Shown piece by piece: positions 27,664-36,001 of a stretch of DNA of 64,000 nt. The position numbers and the translations under genes were made by a program. The first letter of the stretch is position 1. Each line of letters opens with the position of its first letter. This DNA comes from Actinomycetota bacterium. Lineage in GTDB: Bacteria > Actinomycetota > CADDZG01 > JAHWKV01 > JAOPZY01. The stretch spans positions 1 to 64,000 of the forward strand of contig DASTWV010000035.1 in assembly GCA_035765775.1 (NCBI GenBank), in the 5' to 3' direction. The notes under the pieces are model-generated. The model searched no databases, had not been told where the DNA came from, and saw only the letters and a list, made by a program, of their open reading frames with translations.

Positions 27664-28717
27664 CGAGTCTGCGCCGTGCCCCCGCTCGGCGCCCCGCTTT
27701 GTAGAGGCCGTACCGGGCGAATCTGCCCCAAAGGTTGCCCGAAGGTCCCTACCGAGGTCGGCCACCCGGCAGCACTATGGCGATGTGAGACCGCACCTAC
27801 TCCGCACTTCGGGCACCGTCTCGTCCGTGGACGCCGAGCGCCGAGGTCGAACAGCCGCTCCAAAGATTTTAGGTGCGACCCGGCAGGCGACCGACATCGT
27901 GGCGTTGCAGCGCTTGGCCGGAAACAGTGCCGTCTGCTCCCTCCTCGCTTCGTCGAGGCCCTCCACGGGGCCATCGGCGACACTCCCCCTGCAGCGCCTG
28001 GTCCAGTGGGTGGACGGCCAGCGCCCGAAGACCCGGGACCTCACGCGGTCGGTCACCGACTTCGAGGACTTCGGCGTGACCCCACCGATGGTCAACGGCG
28101 TGGTGGTCGATGACCAGAACAAGGAACAGGTGGTCCACGGCCCCGTTTTCAGCGTCGGGCCCGACGGGGGCGGAGGAGTGCGGCTTAGAGTGGGGCGCGA
28201 GTCCATCAATCGAGTCGGCTATCGCATGGAGTTGCCCACCAGCCCACCGTGGAAGGCGTCCGTGCCTGGGCCCGTGGCGGGCAACATCGAGATGCTCGGC
28301 AACCTCGGATTCGCGCTCGACGATTTCAAACAGCGAGCGGCGTTCGATCTGACGGTGAAGGGGCGGCCGAGTGACAGCAAGTTCGCCGCCGGGGTCGAGG
28401 TGCATGAGGACGTGCACGTAGAAGACCACCGTGGGGCGTTCAACGACATCCTGGGCCCGTGGGACCAGATGATCGCCACGGCCAAGGGAATGAGCGCCAC
28501 CTTCACCGGCGCCGACCGGTCCGCCGCCGAGAAGGCGTTCTACGCCTCGATGGGCGGGACGCCGGCCGAGATCGGTAAGCGCCTGAAGAAAGAGACTGAC
28601 GACCTCGGGGCCAAGTTCCATGCTACGCCCGGGGGTCGGCAGGCCAACCTGGAGGAGACGGAACCCAACAAGAAGCGGGACGCCATAACGGTCTATTTCC
28701 GTCACCCCAAAGGGTAG
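27638..28717 (+). CDS. Protein with eCIS-cargo-like leader and HExxH metallopeptidase motif
   Basis: The product has up to 359 residues. The N-terminal ~100 residues are disordered and basic and contain VALQRLAGNSAV and LPLQRLVQ. LQRxAGNxAV followed by a QR boundary is the leader pattern of proteins loaded into extracellular contractile injection systems in actinobacteria. The C-terminal part has H256-E-D-V-H260 in a predicted helix, a zinc-peptidase HExxH, with further residues DHRGAFNDILGPWDQMI downstream. No injection-system genes are in the window. The start is uncertain: TTG 27638 overlaps the RelE-type gene by 26 bp, and GTG at 27784 would also keep the leader. I suggest an exported or injected toxin; a housekeeping peptidase is less likely. 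Confidence 0.55.
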   Translation: MPTALIRASESAPCPRSAPRFVEAVPGESAPKVARRSLPRSATRQHYGDVRPHLLRTSGTVSSVDAERRGRTAAPKILGATRQATDIVALQRLAGNSAVCSLLASSRPSTGPSATLPLQRLVQWVDGQRPKTRDLTRSVTDFEDFGVTPPMVNGVVVDDQNKEQVVHGPVFSVGPDGGGGVRLRVGRESINRVGYRMELPTSPPWKASVPGPVAGNIEMLGNLGFALDDFKQRAAFDLTVKGRPSDSKFAAGVEVHEDVHVEDHRGAFNDILGPWDQMIATAKGMSATFTGADRSAAEKAFYASMGGTPAEIGKRLKKETDDLGAKFHATPGGRQANLEETEPNKKRDAITVYFRHPKG

Positions 28718-28802
28718 GCGTGGATCGGCATCTACCCGTCCGGTGTCACCTTGGGCAGCCAGGCCTCGATCGCCTGGCAGTACGCCCCGGGCACCGGGCC
28801 CG

Positions 28803-28824
28803 CCCCCCGGCCCTCGCCGGGGGG
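28803..28824. terminator. GC-rich hairpin between convergent genes
   Basis: CCCCCCGGC and GCCGGGGGG pair around a 4-base loop. It lies between the stop codons of two genes that face each other and could serve both as a terminator. Confidence 0.55.
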
Positions 28825-28836
28825 CCATCAGCCCCA

Positions 28837-29253
28837 TCAGCCCCCCAGCGGCGGGATGACCCCGAGCTGGGTGAACAGGCCCAGCATGTCCGGGCTCGAC
28901 CAGTGCCGGTAGGCCTTGCCGTCGCGCATCTCGCCGATGTCGATGGAGCTGAAGCTGATCTTCTTCCCGGTGGCCGGGATGCCCGCCAGCTCGCCCAGGT
29001 GCGTGCCGGTGCCGACCACCTTCCACGCCGCCCGGTCACCCTCGACGAGGATCTCGCCCGGCGTAAGGACAAAGTCCGGGAAGGCCGCCCGCCACATCTG
29101 CAACAGCTGGACGAATCCCTCCCGCCCGGGGGCAACCGGGAATGGACCGATCTCCTGGTAGTCCGGGTGCACCAGGTCGTTCAGCGCATCGAAGTCCCCC
29201 GCCGAAATCGCCGTGAAAATGTCCTCCACCAGTTCCTTACCCACCTCGGCCAT
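28837..29253 (-). CDS. SnoaL-like/NTF2-fold polyketide-cyclase-family protein
   Basis: The 138-residue protein has the NTF2/SnoaL layout: an N-terminal helix (EDIFTAISAGDFDALNDLV), HPDYQEIGPFP, a helix (FVQLLQMWRAAFPDF), and long beta strands with GDRAAWKVVGTGTH, GIPATGKKISFSSIDIGEM and DGKAYRHW, which match ester-cyclase-type SnoaL domains. The fold binds small hydrophobic ligands; enzyme activity cannot be told. ATG 29253 has GAGAGG upstream and removes an implausible N-terminal extension. It stands alone between convergent and divergent neighbours. Confidence 0.85.
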   Translation of the reverse strand: MAEVGKELVEDIFTAISAGDFDALNDLVHPDYQEIGPFPVAPGREGFVQLLQMWRAAFPDFVLTPGEILVEGDRAAWKVVGTGTHLGELAGIPATGKKISFSSIDIGEMRDGKAYRHWSSPDMLGLFTQLGVIPPLGG

Positions 29254-29366
29254 TGCCCTCTCCCTTCGGTCGCACCGCCCACGGTGTTGCGGACTGGGAG
29301 AACGGTACGGCGGCGGGGCACACGGCCACATCGGGCGATCACCCGATCTTTGCGCCCCCGGCGGCG

Positions 29367-30974
29367 CTACTCCGAGGCGGAGGAGTCCGATGCGTCCAGG
29401 AGGCCGTGGCGCAGGGCGAACATCGTGGCCGCCGGGCGGGTCGAGACCCCGGCCTTGGTGTAGATGTGCTGCACGTGGGCGTCGGCGGTCTTGGGCGAGA
29501 TCACCAGCTGCCGGGCGATCTCCCGCTTCGTGGCTCCCCGGGCCAGCAAGCGCAGGACCTCCACCTCCCGCTCGGTCAGGCCGGCCACCTGCTCCCGGCG
29601 CTTGCGCGGGCGCTGCCCAGCCGCCGCCAGGACGGCGTCGGCGGCGTCACCGTCGATCCGGCCCGCCCGCACCTCGTCCCGCAGGACCCGGGCGGCCTGA
29701 TCGGCGTCCATGGCCGGCCGATGGGGCCGGGGCTCCTGCATTGCCCGGAAGGCGTCGGCGGCGGCCAGGAGGCGGGCCGGTGCCCCCAGCGCACCCCCGG
29801 GCAGCGCCCGGAAGTAGCCTGACCCGTCCAGCCGCTCATGGTGCATGGAGGCCACCTGCGACACGCCCTTGAGCGCCGCCGGCCGGCCGACCACCCGGTC
29901 GGTGTAGTAGGCATGCAGCCGCACCTGCTCCCAGTCGTCGGCCGACAGGGGCCGGTCGGTGGACCAGATCCGGGAGTTGACCCCAACCCGCCCGATGTCG
30001 TGGACCAACCCCGCCCGGTACAGCATCTCGGCATCGCCGCCCATCCCCGCCCCCCGGGCTGCCGCCGACGCCAGCGCCGCCACTCCCGACGAGTGGCCCA
30101 GCAGGTAGTGGCTCTTCAGGTCGGCGAAGTCACCCATCGCCCGGAGCGCCTCCGCCAGCCGCTCCGATGACAACCCCTCCTCGGCCCCCGGCTCCTCGGC
30201 CATGACGTCATCCCAGATCGACCCCGGCTTGGATACCGAGGTGACGATCTCGTCTGCCGCCGGCAGGAAGGCGTCCACGGCATCCGGGGCGTACATGGTC
30301 TCCCGGCGGCCCCGCACCACCTCCCCGATCGCGCTGTGCTCCATCGAGCGCCGCAGCCAGTCGACGCCCTCCGCCAGGTAGACCGCCCGCACCGTCGGCG
30401 GGAGGTCCTCTCCCCGGACCCGGCCGGTGCCGCCCTTGCCGTCCCATCGCTCGCCCGTGAGGGCGATGTCGGCCTGGAACCGGGCGTCGAAGCCCATGCG
30501 GTCGGCCATGATCTGGGCCACCTCGCAGATGGCGATGAACCCCTCCTGGACCCGGGCGCCGAACATGGCCGCCCGGACTGCCCGCACGGGGAACTGCCAG
30601 GTGGGGAAGTTGTGCCGGATCTCGCCCAGCACCACCGGCGCCACCGCCCGGTTGTCCGCCAGGTCCAGCGGCGCCAGCTTCCCCCCGAGGGTGAGGTCGT
30701 CGCCCATCACCATCGCCATGGCCTCGGACTTGACCGTGCAGCCGATGTGGCGCAGCAGCGCCAGGTAGTAGACCCGGCGCAGGTCCTCCTCGGCCAGGCC
30801 CATGCGGTCTCCGATGGCCAGTGCCATGCGACACACCGCCAACCCGCACTCCAGGGGCGCTCCGGTCCCGAGATCGGTCGCGAGCGACATGACTCCCATG
30901 AGCTCGCACAGCCGCACGCCGGTGGGCTGTGCGCCGGGGGCGCCGGGACCCGGGTCTGGAGCCGCCCTCTCCAT
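29367..30974 (-). CDS. HD-GYP domain protein with C-terminal LuxR-type HTH
   Basis: The 535-residue soluble protein has two HD-like halves. The first (LALLRHIGCTVKS, GERWDGKGGTGRV) is degenerate. The second has LVHDIGRVGVNSRIWS, HAYYTDRVV and HHERLDGSGYF, the HD-GYP signature for cyclic-di-GMP phosphodiesterases. The last ~65 residues are a LuxR/NarL helix-turn-helix (LTEREVEVLRLLARGATKREIARQLVISPKT). The combination suggests a DNA-binding protein whose activity depends on a nucleotide second messenger, or a metal-dependent phosphohydrolase tied to gene control. There is no receiver domain. Its start codon is 18 bp from the divergent glycosyltransferase start. Confidence 0.85.
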   Translation of the reverse strand: MERAAPDPGPGAPGAQPTGVRLCELMGVMSLATDLGTGAPLECGLAVCRMALAIGDRMGLAEEDLRRVYYLALLRHIGCTVKSEAMAMVMGDDLTLGGKLAPLDLADNRAVAPVVLGEIRHNFPTWQFPVRAVRAAMFGARVQEGFIAICEVAQIMADRMGFDARFQADIALTGERWDGKGGTGRVRGEDLPPTVRAVYLAEGVDWLRRSMEHSAIGEVVRGRRETMYAPDAVDAFLPAADEIVTSVSKPGSIWDDVMAEEPGAEEGLSSERLAEALRAMGDFADLKSHYLLGHSSGVAALASAAARGAGMGGDAEMLYRAGLVHDIGRVGVNSRIWSTDRPLSADDWEQVRLHAYYTDRVVGRPAALKGVSQVASMHHERLDGSGYFRALPGGALGAPARLLAAADAFRAMQEPRPHRPAMDADQAARVLRDEVRAGRIDGDAADAVLAAAGQRPRKRREQVAGLTEREVEVLRLLARGATKREIARQLVISPKTADAHVQHIYTKAGVSTRPAATMFALRHGLLDASDSSASE

Positions 30975-30992
30975 GCGGGTAAGCCTACGACT

Positions 30993-32561
30993 GTGATCCA
31001 GGACAACGCTGCCAGGATTCTGGTCCGGCCGGAGTCGCCGGCGCCCCCCCGGGAGCTCACGGGCGTGGCGGTGGTCGCCCTCGCCGCCTTCGTGCTCCTC
31101 ATGGCGGTCAGCACCCGCTTCGGCTACCACCGTGACGAGCTCTACTTCCTCGAGGCCTCCAAGCACATGGCGTGGGGATACGTCGACCAGCCCCCACTGG
31201 CAGTCGGGTGGGCCTGGCTGGCCCGGGAGCTCTTCGGGGGCTCGCTCGCCGGGCTGCGCCTGCTGCCCGCCCTGTGCGACGCGGCCGCAATCGTCCTCAC
31301 CGGGCTCATCGCCCGGGAGCTGGGCGGCCGGAGGGTGGCCCAGGTGGTGGCCGCCATCTCGGTCGCCAGCGCCCCAATCTTCCTCGCCGGGAGCCACACG
31401 GCCAACACGACGCCCTTCGACCTCCTGGCCTGGGCGGCCATCCTCTTCTTCCTCGTCCGCCTGATCCGCACCGGCGACGGCCGCCTGTGGCTCGCCATCG
31501 GCGCCGTCACCGGCCTGGCCCTGCTCAACAACGAGACCATCCTGCTGTTGGTCGCCGGCGTCGCGGTGGGCGTCCTGGTCAACCGGCAGGGCCGCCTGCT
31601 GGCCAGCCCGTGGCTCTGGGCGGGCGCGGTGCTGGCGCTGGTCATCTGGTCACCGAACCTGATCTGGGAGACCCGCCACCACTGGCCGTCGCTGGCGATG
31701 TCCCGGAGCCTGCGCCGCGAGCACTCGGGCCTCGGGAGCACCATCACGTTCGTCCTCAACCAGGTCCTGCTGCCCGGCTGGTGGGTGATCCTCCTCTGGC
31801 TGGCCGGTCTCTGGGCACTGTGGCGGGACACCGCCTTCCGGCCCTACCGGTGGGCAGCCGTCGCCTACGCCGTCATGTTCGTGGCCAACGCCATCGTCAT
31901 CGGCGACCGCCCCTACTACCTCTCCGGCATCTACACCCTGGCGCTGGCCGCCGGGGCCTGCGTCCTCGAGGGCGCCCTCGCCGGCAGGCACGCCCTCTTC
32001 CGCAGCACCGCCCGCAGAAAACCCTGGATATGGCGCAGTCCCCGAGCCGTCGTGGTGTGGATCGTCGTCGTGGGCGCCATCGGCCTCATCCCCACGCTGC
32101 CCGTGCTCCCGGCCTCGGCGGTGGGCACCCTCAAACTCAACAAGGCGAACTATGACCTCGGTGAGCAGATCGGCTGGCCCAGCTTCGTCGGGGCGGTCGC
32201 CCGGGCGTACGACTCCCTGCCGGCCGCCGACCGGCGCACGGCGGTCATCGTCACCTCCAACTACGGCGAGGCCAGCGCCATCGCCTGGTTCGGCCCCCGC
32301 CTCGGCCTCCCGCGGGCCTACAGCGGCCACAACAACTACTGGTTCTGGGGCACCCCGCATCCCTCCGGCGGCCCTGCCCTCCTGGTGGGCTTCGACCGCG
32401 ACCAGCTCCCGGCCAACGCCTTCGCCGCCATCACCCTGGCGGGCACCGTGCACAACCAGGCAGGCGTCGACAACGACGAGGAGGGCGCCCCGGTCTGGCT
32501 CTGCCGCGGCCAGACGACCCCCTGGACGGCCCTCTGGCCGACCTTCCGCCACTACGGCTGA
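30993..32561 (+). CDS. Membrane glycosyltransferase, GT39/ArnT-PMT family
   Basis: The 522-residue polytopic membrane protein has ~10-11 hydrophobic helices. The first periplasmic loop has GYHRDELYFLEASKHMAWGYVDQPPL, given here as a region at about residues 48-73; its DE-x-Y acidic pair is the catalytic feature of GT39 enzymes that use polyprenyl-phosphate sugars. Later segments include LNNETILLLVAG and SPNLIWETRHHWPSL. A C-terminal soluble part (TAVIVTSNYGEASAIAWFG) resembles that of ArnT-like transferases. It probably glycosylates lipids or cell-wall polymers outside the membrane. GTG 30993 has no ribosome binding site because the divergent gene starts 18 bp away, so the mRNA may be leaderless. 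Confidence 0.85.
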   Translation: MIQDNAARILVRPESPAPPRELTGVAVVALAAFVLLMAVSTRFGYHRDELYFLEASKHMAWGYVDQPPLAVGWAWLARELFGGSLAGLRLLPALCDAAAIVLTGLIARELGGRRVAQVVAAISVASAPIFLAGSHTANTTPFDLLAWAAILFFLVRLIRTGDGRLWLAIGAVTGLALLNNETILLLVAGVAVGVLVNRQGRLLASPWLWAGAVLALVIWSPNLIWETRHHWPSLAMSRSLRREHSGLGSTITFVLNQVLLPGWWVILLWLAGLWALWRDTAFRPYRWAAVAYAVMFVANAIVIGDRPYYLSGIYTLALAAGACVLEGALAGRHALFRSTARRKPWIWRSPRAVVVWIVVVGAIGLIPTLPVLPASAVGTLKLNKANYDLGEQIGWPSFVGAVARAYDSLPAADRRTAVIVTSNYGEASAIAWFGPRLGLPRAYSGHNNYWFWGTPHPSGGPALLVGFDRDQLPANAFAAITLAGTVHNQAGVDNDEEGAPVWLCRGQTTPWTALWPTFRHYG

Positions 32562-32601
32562 CCCCGCCCGACTCGGCACCCGGGTGGCATCAGAAAGGCA
32601 C

Positions 32602-32638
32602 TTGACGTGGCACCACAATGGTGCCACAATGGCGCCAT
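32602..32638 (+). promoter_or_regulatory. Promoter with overlapping palindromic operators, probably leaderless mRNA
   Basis: TTGACG at 32602-32607 and CACAAT at 32625-32630 are separated by 17 bp, a good sigma-70-type promoter. The expected start of transcription falls on the A of the ATG at 32637. Across it lie TGGCACC-ACAAT-GGTGCCA (32608-32626) and TGGTGCCA/TGGCGCCA (32619-32637), a series of palindromic half-sites. The ribbon-helix-helix protein made from this promoter is the obvious candidate repressor. Confidence 0.7.
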
Positions 32639-33161
32639 GGACTTGCGACCGTACGTCGAGAACATCCACCAGCAGCTGGCTGTGGCCGCCGCGGCTGGGG
32701 ACGAGGAGGCCCAGACGCTCGCCGAGCGCCTCGCCGCCCCGCTCGACGCCGCCGTTCGCCTGACACTCCAGGACGTGCTCGCCCTGGCCGCCGAGGAGAT
32801 CACCCTCGAGCTGGCCCCGGGCTCGGTCGAGCTGCGCCTGCGGGGCAGCGGCCCGGAGTTCGTCGTCACGCTGCCCCCCTCCATCCCGGCGGACACCCAG
32901 GAGGCCGAAGACGGCGACGAGCCGGACCCCGCCCCGGCGGCGTATGCCGACAGCGAGGATGGCGCGGTCTCCCGGATCAACCTCCGCCTACCCGACCAGC
33001 TCAAGGCCCGGATCGAAGAGGCAGCCGCCCGGGAGGGCCTCTCCGTGAACGCCTGGCTGGTCCGTGCCGCAGGATCAGCCATCGACCGCACCGAGCACGC
33101 CCGCCGGCGGGAACGACATGTCCCCCGGGGGCCGCAGCGCTACACCGGCTGGGTCCGCTAG
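32637..33161 (+). CDS. HicB-like protein with C-terminal ribbon-helix-helix domain
   Basis: The 174-residue protein begins with DLRPYVENIHQQLAVAAA, followed by an acidic middle part that resembles toxin-binding HicB-type folds only weakly. An Arc/CopG-type ribbon-helix-helix closes it: SRINLRLPDQLKARIEEAA and GLSVNAWLVRAAGSAI. That end would bind the palindromes over its own promoter. No HicA toxin gene is next to it. The following genes (DUF4097, ABC transporter) on the same strand could be regulated by it. The mRNA is predicted to be leaderless. Confidence 0.8.
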   Translation: MDLRPYVENIHQQLAVAAAAGDEEAQTLAERLAAPLDAAVRLTLQDVLALAAEEITLELAPGSVELRLRGSGPEFVVTLPPSIPADTQEAEDGDEPDPAPAAYADSEDGAVSRINLRLPDQLKARIEEAAAREGLSVNAWLVRAAGSAIDRTEHARRRERHVPRGPQRYTGWVR

Positions 33162-33227
33162 CGCCCACCCGCCCGCACCACCAATTCCACACCCGCACCA
33201 CCCACTTCACCAGAGGAGGTCTTCGCC

Positions 33228-34100
33228 ATGCCTGTGTTCGCCACGCCCGGCCCCATCGCCGTCACCGTCCAGGTTGCGATGGGCCGCATCGAGATCGCCG
33301 CCACCGACCGGACCGACACTGCCGTTGAGGTGCGCCCCTCCAACGCTTCCAAGAAGGGCGACGTCACCGCCGCCGAGCAGGCCCGGGTCGAATTCGCCGA
33401 CGGCCGCCTCGTCGTGCGGACGTCCAAGGGCTGGGGCAAGTACACGTTCTGGGGCCCCAAGGAGTCGGTCGATGTCCGCATCGAGCTGCCCGCCGGTTCG
33501 CACCTCACCAGCGAGCTGGGCACCGGGACCCTGAAGACGACCGGGGTGCTGGGCGACGTCAATGCCACCGTGGGCGCCGGCGACATCCAGATGGAGGACT
33601 CCGGCCCGGTCCACCTGCGCACCGGGTTCGGCGACATCACCGCCGGGTCCGTCGGTGCCCTGCAGATCTCGACCGGCTCCGGGCAGATCCACGTCGGCGC
33701 GGTGAACGGTCCCGGCGTCATCAAGAACGCCAACGGCAACTGCTGGGTCGGCACCGTGACCGGGGACCTGCGGGTGGTCTCGGCCAACGGCCGCATCACG
33801 GTCGGCGAGGCCCGGGAGACGGTCACCGCCAAGACTGCCAACGGCGATATCGAGATCGGGGGCGCAGCGCACGGGGCGGTGGTCGCCGAGACCGCCGCCG
33901 GTTCGGTGGAGATCGGCGTCCTGGAGGGGGTCGCCGCCTGGCTCGATGTCCACACCAGCTTCGGCACGGTGCGCAACGACCTCCGGGCCGGCGGCGAGCC
34001 CGGGGCGGGCGAGGGCTCGGTAGACATCAAGGCCCGTACCGCCTACGGCGACATCACCATCCACCGCACCCCGGCCCGCAGCGGGACGGCGGCGTCATGA
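33228..34100 (+). CDS. DUF4097-family beta-strand repeat protein
   Basis: The 290-residue protein is a right-handed beta-repeat: GSHLTSELGTGTLKTTG, LGDVNATVGAGDIQMED, GPVHLRTGFGDITAGS, ANGRITVGE, ANGDIEIGG, TSFGTVRNDL and TAYGDITI recur with a ~20-residue period, the GDI pattern of DUF4097. It has no signal peptide and no anchor, so it appears cytoplasmic. AGAGGAGG precedes the ATG. The stop overlaps the ATP-binding subunit gene by four bases, a context often seen for DUF4097 next to DrrA/DrrB-type transporters. Its function is unknown. Confidence 0.88.
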   Translation: MPVFATPGPIAVTVQVAMGRIEIAATDRTDTAVEVRPSNASKKGDVTAAEQARVEFADGRLVVRTSKGWGKYTFWGPKESVDVRIELPAGSHLTSELGTGTLKTTGVLGDVNATVGAGDIQMEDSGPVHLRTGFGDITAGSVGALQISTGSGQIHVGAVNGPGVIKNANGNCWVGTVTGDLRVVSANGRITVGEARETVTAKTANGDIEIGGAAHGAVVAETAAGSVEIGVLEGVAAWLDVHTSFGTVRNDLRAGGEPGAGEGSVDIKARTAYGDITIHRTPARSGTAAS

Positions 34101-35068
34101 GGGGGCACGCGACCGGCCCCGCCGTGAAGGTCACCGGCCTGCGCAAGAGCTTCAAGGACCAGGTCGTGCTCGATGGGATCGATCTGGAAATCGCCTGGGG
34201 CACCGTCTTCGCCCTCCTGGGCCCCAACGGGGCGGGCAAGACCACCACCGTGCAGATCCTGGCAACGCTGCTGGCCCCGGACGCGGGCGACGTGATGGTC
34301 GGCGGCTTCGACCTCGCCCGCCAGCCCGAGGGGGTCCGCAGGTCGATCGGCGTCACCGGGCAGTTCTCCGCCGTGGACAGCATCTTCACCGGCGAGCAGA
34401 ACCTCAGGCTGATGGCTGAGCTCAACCACCTGGGCAAGGCGGAAGGCCAGCGCCGGACCACGGAACTGCTGGGGCGCTTCGACCTGGCCGACGCCGCCCG
34501 CAAGCCGGTCGCCGCCTACTCGGGCGGCATGCGCCGGCGGCTGGACCTGGCGATGACGCTGATCGGCGACCCGGGGATCATCTTCCTCGACGAGCCGACC
34601 ACTGGCCTGGACCCCCGGAGCCGGCGCACGATGTGGGCGATCATCCGGGAGCTGGTGGCCGGGGGCATCACCATCCTGCTGACCACCCAGGACCTCGACG
34701 AGGCCGACGAGCTGGCCGACCGGATCGCCTTCCTGGACCGCGGCCACCTGGTGGCCGAGGGGACCCCGGCCGAGCTGAAGGCCCGCATCCCAGGCGGCCA
34801 CGCCCAGCTGGAGTTCCGCACCAAGGCCCAGCTTGCCGCCGCCGCCGATGCTTTGGGCGAGGGGTCCCGGGACGACGAGGCCCTCGTCCTGCGGGTCCCC
34901 ATCGACCAGAGCCTGGGGGCGCTCACCGCCCTGCACCAGGCCCTGGGCGACCTGGCCCCCAGCGTGGAGCGCATCACCGTGCACACGCCCGACCTCGACG
35001 ACGTCTTCTTCGCCCTGACCGGCAGCACCCCCGCCACCGCACACGAATCCGAGGAGGCTCTCGCATGA
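34097..35068 (+). CDS. ABC transporter ATP-binding protein, DrrA-like
   Basis: The 323-residue ATPase has Walker A LLGPNGAGKTTT, Q-loop in VTGQFSAVD, signature YSGGMRRRLDLAM, Walker B IIFLDEPTTGLDP and H-loop region LLTTQDLDEAD, where the usual His is replaced by Gln as in daunorubicin-resistance DrrA proteins. The C-terminal ~90 residues (ELKARIPGGHAQLEF... VHTPDLDDVFFALTG) are the DrrA-type tail. With the permease at 35065 it should form an exporter for a hydrophobic compound or lipid. Confidence 0.93.
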   Translation: MRGHATGPAVKVTGLRKSFKDQVVLDGIDLEIAWGTVFALLGPNGAGKTTTVQILATLLAPDAGDVMVGGFDLARQPEGVRRSIGVTGQFSAVDSIFTGEQNLRLMAELNHLGKAEGQRRTTELLGRFDLADAARKPVAAYSGGMRRRLDLAMTLIGDPGIIFLDEPTTGLDPRSRRTMWAIIRELVAGGITILLTTQDLDEADELADRIAFLDRGHLVAEGTPAELKARIPGGHAQLEFRTKAQLAAAADALGEGSRDDEALVLRVPIDQSLGALTALHQALGDLAPSVERITVHTPDLDDVFFALTGSTPATAHESEEALA

Positions 35069-35856
35069 GCACCGCCGCCTACGCCCTGCGGGACTCCCGC
35101 ACGATGCTGCGCCGGGACCTGCGCCATGCACTCAGCTACCCGATGATGGCCATCAGCGGGCTCGCCGTCCCCCTCCTGTTCCTGCTGCTCTTCGCCGGGG
35201 TCTTCGGCCACACCCTGCGGGCCGGGCTGAGCACCGCCGCTCTGGCGGGCGGGCACTACATCGACTACCTCGTCCCGGGGATCCTGCTGATGACCGCGTG
35301 CTCGGCGGCCGAGACCACCGCAGTGGGCGTCTCCACCGACATGACCGAGGGGATCGTCCAGCGGTTCCGCACCATGGCCATCAGCCGGGCGTCCGTGCTG
35401 ACCGGGCAGGTGCTCGGCAGCGCCCTCCGCACCCTCGCCAGCAGCGCCCTCGTGGTGGGCGTGGCCATCGCCCTGGGGTTCCGGCCCACCGCCAGCCCGG
35501 TCGGATGGCTCGCCGCCACCGGCCTGTTCGCCCTGCTGACGCTGGCCGTCACCTGGCTGGCGATCGCCTTCGGCCTCTTCGCCAAGACGCCCGCCGGGGC
35601 CAACTCCCTGGCGCTGATCCTGGTGGTCCTGCCCTTCATCAGCAGCGCCTTCGTGCCCACGGCGTCGATGCCCGCCGGGGTGCGGTGGTTCGCCCAGAAC
35701 CAGCCGTTCACCCCGGTGATCCAGGCCCTGCGCGGCCTGCTCACCGGGTCGCCGATCGGCCACGCCGCCGTCATCGCCGTGATCTGGTGCGGGGCGATCG
35801 GCGTGGTGGGGTACCTGTGGGCCCGTGCCCGCTACGACCACCTGCCGGTGCGGTGA
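35065..35856 (+). CDS. ABC transporter permease, DrrB/ABC2 type
   Basis: The 263-residue protein has six transmembrane helices in the ABC2_membrane arrangement. It begins with an amphipathic head (LRDSRTMLRRDLRHALSYP), then FLLLFAGVFGHT, YLVPGILLMTACSAAETTAVGVSTDM and the conserved EGIVQRFRTMAISR. Near the end stand FISSAFVPTASMP and QPFTPVIQALRGLL, both typical of DrrB. The ATG overlaps the stop of the ATPase gene by four bases and GGAGG lies upstream. It is the last gene of the DUF4097-ATPase-permease run. Confidence 0.92.
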   Translation: MSTAAYALRDSRTMLRRDLRHALSYPMMAISGLAVPLLFLLLFAGVFGHTLRAGLSTAALAGGHYIDYLVPGILLMTACSAAETTAVGVSTDMTEGIVQRFRTMAISRASVLTGQVLGSALRTLASSALVVGVAIALGFRPTASPVGWLAATGLFALLTLAVTWLAIAFGLFAKTPAGANSLALILVVLPFISSAFVPTASMPAGVRWFAQNQPFTPVIQALRGLLTGSPIGHAAVIAVIWCGAIGVVGYLWARARYDHLPVR

Positions 35857-36001
35857 GGGCGATTGCGCACCAGAGCCCTGTTGGGCCTGCAGCCCCCTGA
35901 CGTCGGCTCATCTCCTACGCCCGCCTTAGACCGCCCGGGATAAACCGAACCTACTGCGGCGGCTGCACGACGGCCACCCACCGGACGGAGCCAGGACGAT
36001 A

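Noticed and set aside
28720-29463. Plus-strand frame over the SnoaL-like gene
   Set aside because: It is a shadow frame; the minus-strand SnoaL-like protein has a clear fold and a ribosome binding site.
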